Shown: positions 11,801-22,200 of the stretch, one piece after another | Position numbering within the stretch: position 1 is the stretch's first letter | Layout: each line of letters begins with the position of its first letter | Assembly: GCA_030867875.1 (NCBI GenBank) | Contig: JAOWCC010001599.1 | Span: 1-64,000, forward strand | Length of the DNA stretch: 64,000 bases | Source of the DNA: Actinernus sp. WN-2022 | Lineage: Eukaryota > Cnidaria > Anthozoa > Actiniaria > Actinernidae | Direction: 5' to 3' | Notes under the pieces: model-generated | Database searches by the model: none | What the model saw: the letters and a program-made list of their open reading frames with translations, nothing else | What the model was told of the DNA's origin: nothing | Made by a program: the position numbers and the translations under genes

Positions 11801-14769
11801 TATATATCGACAAGATATATATCCTTCTCACGTCGAAGGAATCGCCAGATATTATTGCTATTTCAGATGCTAAACTGAAAGAGACTAACAGCCTTAACAT
11901 TAGCATACCAGGATATTTGTTTTTGCATACAAACTCTATAACATTGGCTGGAGGTGTTGGCCTTTATCTTACGAAAGAAATGGAATTTTTGAGAAGGCAT
12001 GACCTTGAACTAACTGCAGAAGGTGTTGATTTCTGATTTCCTTGACATGATTCTAGATTTAGGTTTCCTGCCAATTATTACAAAGGCGATTGATAATAAC
12101 TTGTATACTTGTGGAGTGTTCTTAGATTTTTTGAAAGCATTCGACACTGTTAACCATGGAATACTACTAAAGAAACTAGAATCCTATGGCATTAGTAGAA
12201 CAGGCAGCAGTATGTGTCTCTAGGAAATGTCAACTCCCCCAAACAAACAATGATCTGTGGCATCCCTCAGTTAGCTCTCTAGGACCACTTTTATTTTTAA
12301 TTTACATCAACAATATACCGAATTGTTCTGATGCCCTAACAATCAAAATATTTGCAGACGATACTAATGTATTTGCATCGGCTAAAGATTTAAAAAGCCT
12401 GGAAAATTTAATGAACTCTGAATTAAAAAAGGTCAAAGAATGGTGTGACATAAATAAGTTATCTATTAATCTATCGAAAACTAATTTTATGATCATAAAG
12501 TCAGCTAAGAAAAGGGACATGAATATTGATATCAAAATATTGAGCTCTGATGGATAGTGCCACTCCTTGAAAAGAAAAGACCACATAAAATATCTAGGAG
12601 TCATGATTGACGATACAATGTGTTGGAAATACCATATATCATATGTATTATATCCAAGTATTATATCCAAGCTGAGGCACTATTTATCATTGACACAACT
12701 AAAGCAAATTTATTACAATCTTATTTATCCATACATCTCATATGCGATATTAGCTTGGGGCAGCGCTTATAAAACCAATTTACAAAAAGTACAAACAAAA
12801 CAAAACCATGTCGCAATCTTGATTAATATTTTTTGCCACATTATATGGTAGAAATACTGAAAGTGCTCTTCCACTGCTAAATATCTTAGAAAATTACTTA
12901 CAGTTCACAATGTTTACTGTCTCCACGCATTAAAATTTGTTCACCTCTGGCACAAAGGTCAATTACCTAACTTGTTTGATAATTTTTTCCAATATGCCAG
13001 CAATGTCCACATTTATAAATTATACAAGATATGCAGCCAAACAAAATTTATATAAATCAGGCGTGAGAACAAACACAGGAAAACAAATGATTTCATTTAT
13101 GGCAATAGACCTTTGGCAAAATCTCCCTGACCACCTCAAAAATTTTAATGTATTTTCTTTCTCAAAAAGCATAAAACAGTATTTATTGTCAGACCAATAT
13201 TCAAAATAGCTATCTATTTAATTGCTCAAATTGTTATTTATATTTTCGTAATTAGTATTCTAATTCTTAGAGTTTTCCCAGTAATCTAAACTAGTTTCTA
13301 AATTTCCTTCCCGATTTCCTTTCTTATCTTAATCTGTATTGCCCATCACATTGTATATAACCCGGCGTAGCCAATCGATGAAATCGATGATCGATTAAAA
13401 TCGATATTAATCGATGCCAATCGATACCAATCAATCGATTGATATTGGAAATCGATGAACAATCGATGGACCAAATCTTTGTGACCTTATCAATTGATAT
13501 CGATTGCCCTTAATTGCAATCGATTGACATCGATTTTTGAAAGGATTAATATAAACAAGGCAGGTAGGTAAAGTAACGTATCGTAAACGTATCTCCAACG
13601 GCCACATCCGAGAAATAAAAAATTATGGTATCCTTTCTCTATACAGTAAATGGAAAGCTTATCTGTACTACCTTCTGATGCTCGTGCCATTTTGCCAGTG
13701 TATCACGATTACCGGTGAAGTTTGCCGCTAGTAACATGATATTCCATTGCGTTTCCTTTTAGAAGATTCGCGAAAATTAATCACACCCCAAAATCGCGAA
13801 ATTAACATGTCAGGCTCAATCGATATCAATCGAAAATGCCAATCAATATTCATTGATTGATAATATTTCTGTGACTATCGATTGGTCATCGATTGACCGA
13901 TACCAATCGATATCAATTAACTAATTTTATCGATTGATATCGATTTATCGATTGGATTTCCGATCATCGATTTCATTGATTGGCTACGCCGGGTATATAA
14001 TTAGTTATTTTCTTTTTATATTGTATACATGTCATTATAAGAGCAATAAAGATTGATTGATTGATTGAATTAAGTTTAGTTATCTACGTATCAGTATCAC
14101 ATAATGATATAAGTTAAGTTTAATATAACTTAATTTTAAGTTAGCGGCTTTAAGTTGCAGAATACCCCCTCCACTCAAAAGATCGCTTGAAAACTGCGCT
14201 AAATTTTCCACTTTAGTTCAGGTGTATTTAGACTCGTTCTATGAATGATTTTGGGTGGAAATGGTTAGGTTCTTTTTATTATTTCAGGGTTAGGTTTTTA
14301 GAAAGTTTGTATGAAAAAGTTGAGAAATGAATTATTAATGAACCAAAGGAGGGGGTATTCTGCAATTACTCCCTGTTGACTACCGTGTATAAGACTTAAG
14401 TTAAGTTAAATATGATTAAATAAAAAATAAAAAAATATATTACTTATTAGAAATCATAATTCATATACAGTTTCAACCGTATATGTACCTCCTTTCAAAT
14501 CGGCAACGGTTGATGTTTTCCCGGCATTATCTAAGCCAATCATCAGAATAGTAACCTTTCTGGGGAGATCAAACATAATAAAAACACGGCTCAATGTCTA
14601 GAAATAAAACCATCAAGATTCAAGTTCATCATTTCGAAATTCACTGTCACACTCACAGCACAGTTCTCAAGTGCATGGTCACCGCTGACAACTGGGCCAA
14701 AATAACTTACTTAATCGGTTCTCTTCTCAATTTTATCCAAGTAAAACAGTTAGCCATGAGGCTGAACAT
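2802..14769 (-). CDS. ARL13B: ARL13B small GTPase, five 5' exons (3' part outside window)
   Basis: ARL13B is an atypical ARF/ARL GTPase of the ciliary membrane; it acts as exchange factor for ARL3 and is needed for ciliary signalling. Exons (minus strand): 14711-14769, 14489-14559, 9633-9766, 3169-3284, 2802-2907. All junctions are GT-AG and the phases join (2,1,0,2), giving 162 residues. Visible: N-terminus MFSLMANC as in vertebrate ARL13B; P-loop GLDNAGKT at residues 28-35; TPTVGF (switch 1) at 50-55; DLGGG at 71-75 in place of the usual ARF WDxGGQ, a family hallmark; R79 and W82, both Joubert-syndrome positions in human ARL13B; NKQD at 130-133. Human ARL13B has two adjacent palmitoylated cysteines near the N-terminus; only one (C8) is seen here. 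The second exon alone has an ATG (14576), but the upstream exon gives the better N-terminus and a clean acceptor at 14560. The rest of the G domain and the coiled-coil/proline-rich tail were not found and probably lie left of the window. Confidence 0.93.
3786..3960 (+). repeat. tRNA-derived SINE-like fragment with internal tandem duplication
   Basis: Contains GTGCGGCACAATGGGTTAGTG, similar to a pol III A-box, and GAGTTTGATTTC, a weak B-box. A unit of about 53 bp (from GCACAATGGGTTAGTGCACG) is present twice. The match to tRNA is imperfect and the call is weak. Confidence 0.35.
4405..8922 (+). mobile_element. hAT DNA transposon in ARL13B intron
   Basis: Terminal inverted repeats: left CAGGGCCTCTGACAGGATGC, right (read from the far end) CTGGGCCTATGACAGGATGC. 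Inside both ends is a subterminal array of TTCCGCATAA-type motifs (4420-4500 and 8810-8910), typical transposase-binding clusters of hAT elements. The bases next to both ends share ACATGT; as an 8-bp target duplication this would be CTACATGT against AGACATGT, two mismatches. The element carries the transposase at 4832-8026. Confidence 0.8.
4832..8026 (+). pseudogene. hAT transposase (CGGBP1-like) fused to Ulp1/C48 protease, with two frame breaks
   Basis: Three pieces in two frames: 4832 to about 4970, about 4957 to 5590, and about 5590 to 8026. The N-terminal part has a BED-like zinc finger (LFCSSCN...) that loses part of its His side at the first break, then a block (NGGAIPKASQLREYYL) that resembles vertebrate CGGBP1, known to derive from a hAT transposase. 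Next come the hAT catalytic region (VNLVASDFKK) and the C-terminal dimerisation block (SYDVERAFSAYSEILDNKRRSL, about 6500-6590). After a Lys/Gln-rich linker (6640-6950), the last third is a C48 cysteine protease: His in SQHWSLLVV (codon 7385), Asp in FVLDSK (7436), Gln in TPQDIPQQ (7562) and Cys in NSYDCGAFVC (7595). The last 2.4 kb are one open frame. Either two small indels have killed the gene or the breaks are sequence errors. Confidence 0.8.
8938..9590. repeat. Foldback MITE, CAATTTGACC family
   Basis: The ends AGTTGAAATTGACCATTCAG and CTGAATGGTCAATTTCAACT are inverted copies, and TTCAATTTGACC is repeated several times near both ends. The right end lies about 40 bp from the ARL13B exon 3 donor. 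The inside (about 9190-9295, minus strand) has tRNA-like A- and B-box motifs (TGGCGCAGTG, GAGTTCAAATCC), perhaps a SINE insertion. Confidence 0.7.
10187..11050. repeat. Dispersed repeat split by a TA-flanked MITE (10287-10904)
   Basis: The flanks 10187-10285 and 10905-11050 together match 2020-2270, so the piece between is an insertion. Its ends CCCTGGATTC and GGAACCCAGGG are inverted, with TA on both sides (10285-10286 and 10905-10906). The inside has a conserved AAATGTTTTGCC / GGCAAAACATTT pair. No gene is seen. Confidence 0.65.
11423..11529. repeat. Short foldback repeat (AACAATTATTCACC)
   Basis: An almost complete inverted repeat of about 107 bp made of AACAATTATTCACC, GGTGAATAGTGGTGAATAT and their complements. 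It is followed by AT-rich microsatellite DNA (11730-11830). Confidence 0.65.
11800..14070 (+). mobile_element. CR1/L2-like LINE remnant, split by a foldback element
   Basis: Remains of a non-LTR retrotransposon on the plus strand. At 11830-12000 is endonuclease-like sequence (AGGVGLYLTKE). At 12023-12560 is the reverse transcriptase palm (FLDFLKAFDTVNHGILLKKL, then IFADDTN with the catalytic aspartates). At 12567-13209 is the C-terminal part (KYLGVMID, LIYPYISYAI). Frameshifts and stops break it into at least four frames. The 3' end is AATAAAGATTGATTGATTGA at about 14045-14065, the short-repeat tail usual for CR1/L2-type LINEs. Bases 13361-13993 are an insertion. Confidence 0.8.
13361..13993. 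mobile_element. ATCGAT-rich foldback element, copy 1
   Basis: The ends CCCGGCGTAGCCAATCGATG and its inverted copy ending GGCTACGCCGGG are flanked by a 7-bp duplication TATATAA (13354-13360, 13994-14000). Both subterminal regions are dense arrays of ATCGAT. It has no coding capacity. It sits inside the 3' end of the LINE. Confidence 0.8.
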
Positions 14770-14920
14770 TCTCCAGGGTTAAATATCTTGTTCAAGTAGT
14801 GCTATATCGGGGAGAAAACCAGTCTTAATTCACAGTAATCTCAAAACCATCATCGCTCCGCCATTACTTGCTGTTTATGCGCGAACGCCGGAAATCACGT
14901 GACCCAACATGGCTCATCAT

Positions 14921-14934
14921 GTTACTATAGCGAC
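14921..14934 (-). promoter_or_regulatory. RFX X-box upstream of ARL13B
   Basis: On the minus strand this reads GTCGCTATAGTAAC, which fits the X-box consensus GTHNYYATRRNAAC at all 14 positions. It lies about 150 bp upstream of the ARL13B ATG (14769), the usual distance for X-boxes of ciliary genes bound by RFX factors. A CACGTG E-box lies just downstream at 14896-14901. The site is seen in the sequence; its function is inferred from the ciliary role of the gene. Confidence 0.75.
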
Positions 14935-15207
14935 AGTATAAACAGTGCGTCGCGCGCAATCGGGCAAGGCCTGAAAATTACAGTGTGAAAAGAAATCGAG
15001 CAGAGCCAAAATTGTATACAGTTGTACAAAAAAAAAAAACTCCTTCTGTGGGTCTCTCTCTCATACATATACTATTTTTTTATGTAATCATGCATGCATT
15101 CAAAAATGCCAGACGTATTTCTCCACCGTCATAAATTCGACGAAAAAAGTAACTTTTTGTTCGAATATAGTCACAGGTAGCCCAAGCCAGTGGTGAGAAT
15201 TTAGGGA

Positions 15208-15250
15208 CTGTTCGGGGGGGGGGGGGGGGGGAAGGGGGGGGGGGGGGGGG
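15208..15250. repeat. Poly-G tract
   Basis: Two runs of G separated by a short interruption, about 35 G residues in all. It is a low-complexity tract; length may vary between individuals or be uncertain in the assembly. Confidence 0.7.
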
Positions 15251-15657
15251 CTGGAGTTCAGAGTGGAGGGGTACAACTTCAAAATAAGTGAAAGTGGGGC
15301 CCCCTTAGCTATAATTAACGAACAGTTCCTTATACGGTTTTGTAATGCAACAAGCTTTACCGATTAAATATACAAATATACAAGGCTTTGTATGGGAATC
15401 AAAAACTTGGGATTTTGTTACCATATTTTAGGTATATACTTAGATATTTACTTCCTATTTCATAGTTTACACTAATACTGGAAGGTGCATAAAAGGATAA
15501 ACAGTGAAAAATACAGCCTTATATAAACAACAAAAACGTGCAGGTGCAACAATGGAGGTGATAAATATATAAATAAACACGCAAATAAATAATCAGATAA
15601 ATAATGATTGCTGAAGTAAAGTAAACTTCGTGGTAGTGTTTCGTTCCATATAGTCTC

Positions 15658-15823
15658 CAGGGGTGGATCCAGGGTTTGGACTGAGTAGTTTACTCTGACA
15701 GACCAATCAACTCATACCCCACCCACCCCACCCCTCCTAGTAATAAACTACCTAAAATTTAGAGGTTTGAAAAAAGTTGAGTAGTTTACGGAAATCACAT
15801 AAACTACCCTGGATCCACCCCTG
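15658..15823. mobile_element. hAT-type MITE (CAGGGGTGGATCCAGGG)
   Basis: The 17-bp ends CAGGGGTGGATCCAGGG and CCCTGGATCCACCCCTG are exact inverted copies around about 130 bp without coding sequence. The flanks share GTCTC, part of a possible target duplication. It is inserted in a minus-strand LINE 3' fragment (about 15600-16250). Confidence 0.7.
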
Positions 15824-15824
15824 G

Positions 15825-16260
15825 TCTCCCTGCATAATACTGTAAAACAGTAGAGAAAATGATAGATAGATAGATTTTTATTTGTACACGGTAAAAAAAT
15901 CATCAGGCTGTTTACAATAATGTGTAATAAGAATAATATGAGATAATATTATGATAGATAATATCGATTTCACTAACCTATATATACTAATCTACTTAGC
16001 TATTTAAAACTACGATTATATGTTGAATAAAAAACCTGCTTTCCATGAATGCCGTGTTTCTTACTTTACTGACTAAAAGCTTCTTAAATTTGCTCAGAGA
16101 TTCTGCTAAACTGTTCCAGAGAACATTATGCAGGGAGACCATGCCAGTCAGTATGGAACGAAACACTACCATGACGTATATACCATATTCTAGTTCCTCA
16201 TCTCCTATAAGTACGCATAATAAGAGAATAAACTTTACTTTTGAGTATTCCGTTGTCTAG
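15825..16260 (-). mobile_element. LINE 3'-end fragment
   Basis: Read on the minus strand, 16040-16240 encodes a LINE-like C-terminus (LAESLSKFKKLLVSK), and the 3' tail is a GATA-type short repeat (ATCTATCTATCA) near 15863-15875. A segment around 15636-15656 repeats part of 16150-16180 in inverted order. It is a decayed fragment. Confidence 0.5.
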
Positions 16261-17090
16261 CCTCCTAAAGCAGACCCCCGCAGTCTGAGAAGTGAAACGG
16301 AAGTCGCCGCGAGGGTCTGCAGTAGGAGGCTCTCCGTTGTCCAGCCAATCTCGTACCCAGACCCCATTTGTTTCTTACTGCGCATGCTCGACGAAAATAA
16401 TAGGGCTCTGGAATAATCCGATTTTTGTGTATTCTGATTGGCTGTTCTGAACAATGCAATTTCACCGGAAGTCAAACATAAAGCATTTCTGGAGGGTTGA
16501 TTTATTTGGACATAGGCATCGGAAATATGGGGCCGGGTTATCTAAACGCTAAAAACCGTTGGATTTTACCTAAATGGATGCTGCTAAAAATCTTCAGGAT
16601 TCTTAGATATTTGCTTGTATCCACTCGGGAGTTCGTATCACTTCATCGTCAACATACATCGCACACACAGTACATGAATATTCTCAGAATTCGAAAATCG
16701 AACTCAACTGGATATAGCCGCGGGATTTACCGTAACAGATAGGTAATACTCTACATTCCCATATTAACAACAATGTTCGTAAGTGCTCTATAGACAGAAG
16801 TGGCGTTTTCCGATTTCGTAAAGTTGTGAACAGGCGCTGATCGCTTAAATATAAGCGTTTGTATGGGAATGTAACGAACTCCAGCTTTCAAGGAGCTATA
16901 AAAATACGAGAGAATCGTAAGTAAAAATGCCTTGACTTGCTTCTACGGTGTATTCAGTTGCTGTTTGTGTGTCATCTGGCTCAGGTAAGGCGATTTCAGC
17001 GGGCGAGTTTTCGATCCCCATGAATCCTCTTGTTTACTCAGGAATCGTGTGATGTCCATCACACGATAAAGAAACACGAGGCTAAACTAT

Positions 17091-18768
17091 AGAATACCCC
17101 GCCACTCCAGCTAGATGGTATATTCAGTGCTACCGCGGTCCCGCAGTCTGCTTTATTAATATTCATGCATCGACTATGGACTACACATACTGCTACCGCG
17201 GTCCCGCAGTCAGGTGGAATAAATTAGCCGTAGTATTACTAAATTCGCATAGTCTTATTTTAGATGCACAGTTGAAAATGTTCTCTTCACTTTCTAAAAC
17301 CGATCAGAAACAAAGCACGGCTCCAAAAGCACAATGAGTTTCATTTCATACGCGTTTTCGCTTCCACGGCTACTAAGTAAACTATTTAAAGAAATCTAAT
17401 CATTTCGATTCGGGGTTTTCTCCCCACTTTCGTGGACTTTTTTCCCCGCTCGCGAACTGATTTTTATAGAACAGTTAAAAGCCGAATAATAAACTATCCG
17501 AAGTTGACTAAGAAACCTTATTAGTGATTCTTGCGGTATCCAGTAAACGTACTCTCTAAAAACTCTCTAAATGGATTAGAAGATATCTTAATTAGGCGGC
17601 GTGTGTGCTATTGTCCGAATGGGGTGCAAGTTCACGAAGCCATCAAACTCTCTTCACGGTTTAACTAGAAATCCATATAAATCCATATTAGTGATTCTTC
17701 GTTCTATATCTGTGCACGGTTTAACTAGACGCGACTATCCGAAGATGAATAAGAAACCTTATTAGTGATTCTTCGTTCTAAAAAGCCGAATAATAAACTA
17801 TCCGAAGTTGACAAAGAAATATTAGTGATTCTTGCGGTATCCAGTAAACATACTCTCTAAAACCTCTCTAAATGATTAGAAGATATCTTAATTAGGCGGC
17901 GTGTGTGCTATTGTCTAATGGAGTAATGGGGTGCAAGTATATTAATATTCATGAGTCGACTATGGGACTGCGGGACTGCGTTGCCACTTAGTTCAACGTC
18001 TTACCGATATTAATATGTATGAGTCGACTATGGGACTGCGGGACTGCGTTGCCACTTAGTTCAACGTCTTACAGATATTAATATGTATGCGTAGACTATG
18101 GGACTGCGGGACTGCGTTGCCACTTAGTTCATATCCTTCGTTAAAAAAAACTATATTCTTCGTTCTAAAAAAGCTATCGCGACTGCGGTACCACGGTAGC
18201 ACTAACTAAATAACATAGCTTCAAAAAGTGGCGGGGAGAATACCCCGCCACTCCAGCTAGATGGTATATTCAGTGCTACCGCGGTCCCGCAGTCTGCTTT
18301 ATTAATATTCATGCATCGACTATGGACTACACATACTGCTACCGCGGTCCCGCAGTCAGGTGGAATAAATTAGCCGTAGTATTACTAAATTCGCATAGTC
18401 TTATTTTAGATGCACAGTTGAAAATGTTCTCTTCACTTTCTAAAACCGATCAGAAACAAAGCACGGCTCCAAAAGCACAATGAGTTTCATTTCATACGCG
18501 TTTTCGCTTCCACGGCTACTAAGTAAACTATTTAAAGAAATCTAATCATTTCGATTCGGGGTTTTCTCCCCACTTTCGTGGACTTTTTTCCCCGCTCGCG
18601 AACTGATTTTTATAGAACAGTTAAAAGCCGAATAATAAACTATCCGAAGTTGACTAAGAAACCTTATTAGTGATTCTTGCGGTATCCAGTAAACGTACTC
18701 TCTAAAAACTCTCTAAATGGATTAGAAGATATCTTAATTAGGCGGCGTGTGTGCTATTGTCCGAATGG
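17091..18768. repeat. 532-bp identical direct repeats enclosing tandem arrays
   Basis: Bases 17091-17622 and 18237-18768 appear identical throughout (offset 1146). They include GCTACCGCGGTCCCGCAGTC. Between them is a partial, diverged third copy (about 17778-17926) and three tandem copies of a 69-bp unit (about 17938-18130; GTCGACTATGGGACTGCGGG). The second copy starts with a hairpin GTGGCGGGG/CCCCGCCAC (18227-18250). The ends are not TG..CA, so an LTR is unlikely; tandem duplication or an assembly repeat fits better. No gene is seen. Confidence 0.8.
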
Positions 18769-18854
18769 CAAGCAAAAGATCACTATCAAGATACCGGGTG
18801 AACGTCCAAATCCAAAGCAAAACCGAGGCCTGAGGCGCTGAGAGAGAATCGAGG

Positions 18855-19140
18855 GTGACGTAATGATAAGCATGCGCAGATTCAACGGAAGTCCGTGATT
18901 CACGGACTTCCGGAATCGGATTATTCCAGAGCCCTATTATTTTCGTCGAGCATGCGCAGTAAGAAACAAATGGGGTCTGGGTACGAGATTGGGTACGAGA
19001 TTGGTGACGTTAATGATAAGCATGCGCAGAGTTGCCGGAAGTCCGTGATTCGCGGACTTCCGGAATCGGATTCGTCCAGAGCCCTATTATTTCGTCGAGC
19101 ATGCGCAGTAAGAAACTAACGGGGTCTGGGTACGAGATTG
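18855..19140. promoter_or_regulatory. Duplicated 149-bp promoter-like module upstream of the selenoprotein gene
   Basis: Two copies (18855-19003, 19004-19140). Each has a CRE-like TGACGTAA/TGACGTTA, two GCATGCGCA (NRF1-type) motifs, and a palindrome GGAAGTCCGTGATTCACGG.. with ETS-type ACTTCCGG. The second copy ends about 160 bp before the start codon at 19299. A related inverted copy lies at about 16340-16430, so the module comes from a dispersed repeat. The promoter role is an inference from motif content and place. Confidence 0.5.
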
Positions 19141-19298
19141 TTGTCCAGCCTAGCAAGCGTTAATTGGGCGCGTAAAGACCCCTGGGAACGATTGTTGGCC
19201 AGGCCCTGCTGACCAAGTCTCAAGGCTCTGGGAATCGATTAGGTTGCAGTTGTCGTACATGCATACATCATTACATGTATTACTAGTATTTGGCGAGA

Positions 19299-22200
19299 AT
19301 GAGCCAAGACAAGCCTCAAATAGTCGTCAACGTTACCTCTGATAACATATGACCATGGTGAGTTGGTTTGCAAAAGAAGTCTAACATTGTTTGAGAAGTA
19401 GGTCTTTCGATCATAACGCATCCTCGGAGACCTGCAGCATGGGCAGTTACTGAGTTAGTGAACGACGGGCAGAAAACGTCCGTCTGTAAATGTATAAATA
19501 GCCCACTTCGGCGATATGCCACACTTCCTTCCAATGTACGAGGGTCGTACATAATGCTCAGTCGTTCGTGACAAACTACAGAAGTGCTGTAGTCTTGTCA
19601 CGAATGACTGAGCATTATGCACATAGACTCGTATTGATTCCTTTGTACGTAAGAAGTGATGCATATCTCCGAAGTGGGCTATAATTAGGAAAAAGAGTCT
19701 TAGATTGATAAATTAAACCCAGGTGATAATTTCACCTTCAATAAATATTCAACCTTTGGTAAATACAAAAAAAAACATCTATTAATATTGTAATATTATT
19801 TATTGTAATTTCTGGGAGCAGTTGCAATAGGTCTTTTCCCGCAGTAGCTAATCGATGAAATCGATGATCGATTAAAATCGATATTAATCGATGCCAATCG
19901 ATACCATTCACTCGATTGATATTGGAAATCGATGAACAATCGATGGACCAAATCTTTGTGACCTTATCGATTGATATCGATTGCCCTTAATTGAAATCGA
20001 TTGACATCGATTTTGAAAGGATTAATATAAACAAGGCAGGTAGGTAAAGTAACGTATCGTAAACGTATCTCCAACGGCCACATCAAATAAACAATTACAA
20101 TATACAGTAAATGGAAAGCTTATCTGTACTACCTTCTGATGCTCGTGCCATTTTGCCAGTGTATGTACGTTTACCGGTGAAGTTTGCCGCTAGTAACATG
20201 ATATTCCATTGCGTTTCCTTTTAGAAGATTTGCGAAAATTAAGCACACCCCAAAATCGCGAAATTAACGTGTCAGGCTCAATCGATATCAATCGAAAATG
20301 CCAATCGATATTCATCGATTGATAATTTTTCTGTGACTATCGATTGGTCATCGATTGACCGATACCAATCGATATCAATTAACTAATTTTATCGATTGAT
20401 ATCGATTTATCGATTGGATTTCCGATCATCGATTTCATCGATTGGCTACTCCGGGGTCTTTTGCAGGAAACAGTCATGTCAGTGCTGGTATAATACTTTG
20501 TTAACGAATGAATTAAGCTTGTGATCTCGATGATGGGAAATACATTGCCATGGATGCTGGATGGCAAGCTATCTTTAAAAATGCTGTTTTAGAAAGATTG
20601 ACAATCGATTGTAGTTGGAAAATAGCATTTACAAACATGTTTTGCTAATAACACTACCAATCTTGTACAAGTGGCTTTAATTAAATGTATGAATTAAGAT
20701 TTGTTTGCATCTAGTACATCCATGTGATTGCATTCCTGCAAAAAGTCCATCCATTATATATAAATTGAAGGGCTGTGTGCAAAAAGGGCCTAAGCGATTG
20801 TTGATCACGTTCTAAATTCTCCCTTAGAAAACAAAGAAATTGAAGGAGAATTTAGAATGTGATCAAGAGTCACTTATGCCATTTTTTTGCAACAGCCCTT
20901 CAATTATCACAAGCATCAGTAGTGAATCAATTATCTGTCTCCCCTAGGACAACAATTTTGGGTGTTTAGGTTTAAGTCACTAAATAACAGACAAATGTAA
21001 TGTTTAATCCAACATTTAAAAGACGAAAAATGTCGAAATGACCTACAATGTAGCTAATTTTTAAAAATAAAAATGACCTAGGTTGTTTCAAAAAATTAAT
21101 GACCAAAAATGAGAAACAACCTACATGTAGGTTGTTTTAAAAATGACCTTGGTTGTTTTAAAATAACCTAGGTTGTTTCAAAAATGACCAGAAATGAGAA
21201 ACAACCTAGGTTGTTTTAAAAACAACCTGAAATTAGAAACAACCTACAACATACATGTTCTTCACAATATATATTTCACGACACTTAAAGTGCCAATAAC
21301 CCCCCAAAAAAAACATTTTTGACGTCTATTCTGTATAGCGCCCTGACAAAGAATTCGAAAAAATAAAAGTGAAAAAACTAAACTTCAACGATTTTACTGG
21401 CGTCAAAGTTAGCGAAAACATCTGTTTTGGGCTTCCTGTTTCCAGTTGGAAGTCAGCGCGAGTCTTGGTGAGGGCCTGGAATTATGACGTCAATCGGGCG
21501 CATTTTACTACAACTACCAGAATCCTTTGCATGGTTTCTTTTGTTCCTTTAATTTAGACTATTGTCTTGGTATTCTCAAAGGAGTTGGAAAATCTGAATA
21601 AGAAAAAGAATTCAAAAAGGAAAAACGTCCTATTATAGTCTAATCAATAGGAAATAAACTCCATCACAAGAAAGAGCACAATGAAATTAGTAAATTTACC
21701 AAGTTTGGTGATATTTCATTGGATATTTATCATGTGGTGAGCTTGCAAGAGTCGCAGAAATAAGAGACGTTTGTATGGGATTGAACGAACGCCTGACTAC
21801 ATACACGTCACAGGTCACTGGTCTCCAGGCTCCCAAAGGGAATTGAAAACTGACGGCCACATGTTCTGGTTCTCAACTTTGTAATGCCGTAAAAAAAATA
21901 CTGTTGAGTTTTAGCCTCCTATTTTTGCCTTTAGTTCTAAATAATGGTTTAAAGTTTCAATTCAAAAAAATAATTTTTGGGGGTTATAGGCACTTTAAAA
22001 AATATATATATATATTTAAACATTTTGTATGTGTTTGCCCCAAAAGCAAATAAAAGCTTATCTAGGGGGCTCACAACACTTTGATTCTTTCAATGATCCT
22101 CATATATTTTCGAGCATATTTAAACTTACATGTAAATACAAAAACATTGTGTGGGCCCCTGTGATACATGGAGATTAATTAGTCTTCCAATCTTCAGTAT

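Noticed and set aside
14574..14576. ATG of the P-loop exon as ARL13B start (MFDLPRK)
   Set aside because: The bases between ATG and AGAAAGG form a good acceptor (ctccccag), and an upstream exon gives the conserved MFSLMA..C terminus in phase.
17091..18768. LTR retrotransposon with 532-bp LTRs
   Set aside because: The repeats do not begin TG or end CA, no target duplication or primer site is seen, and the inside is tandem repeat only.
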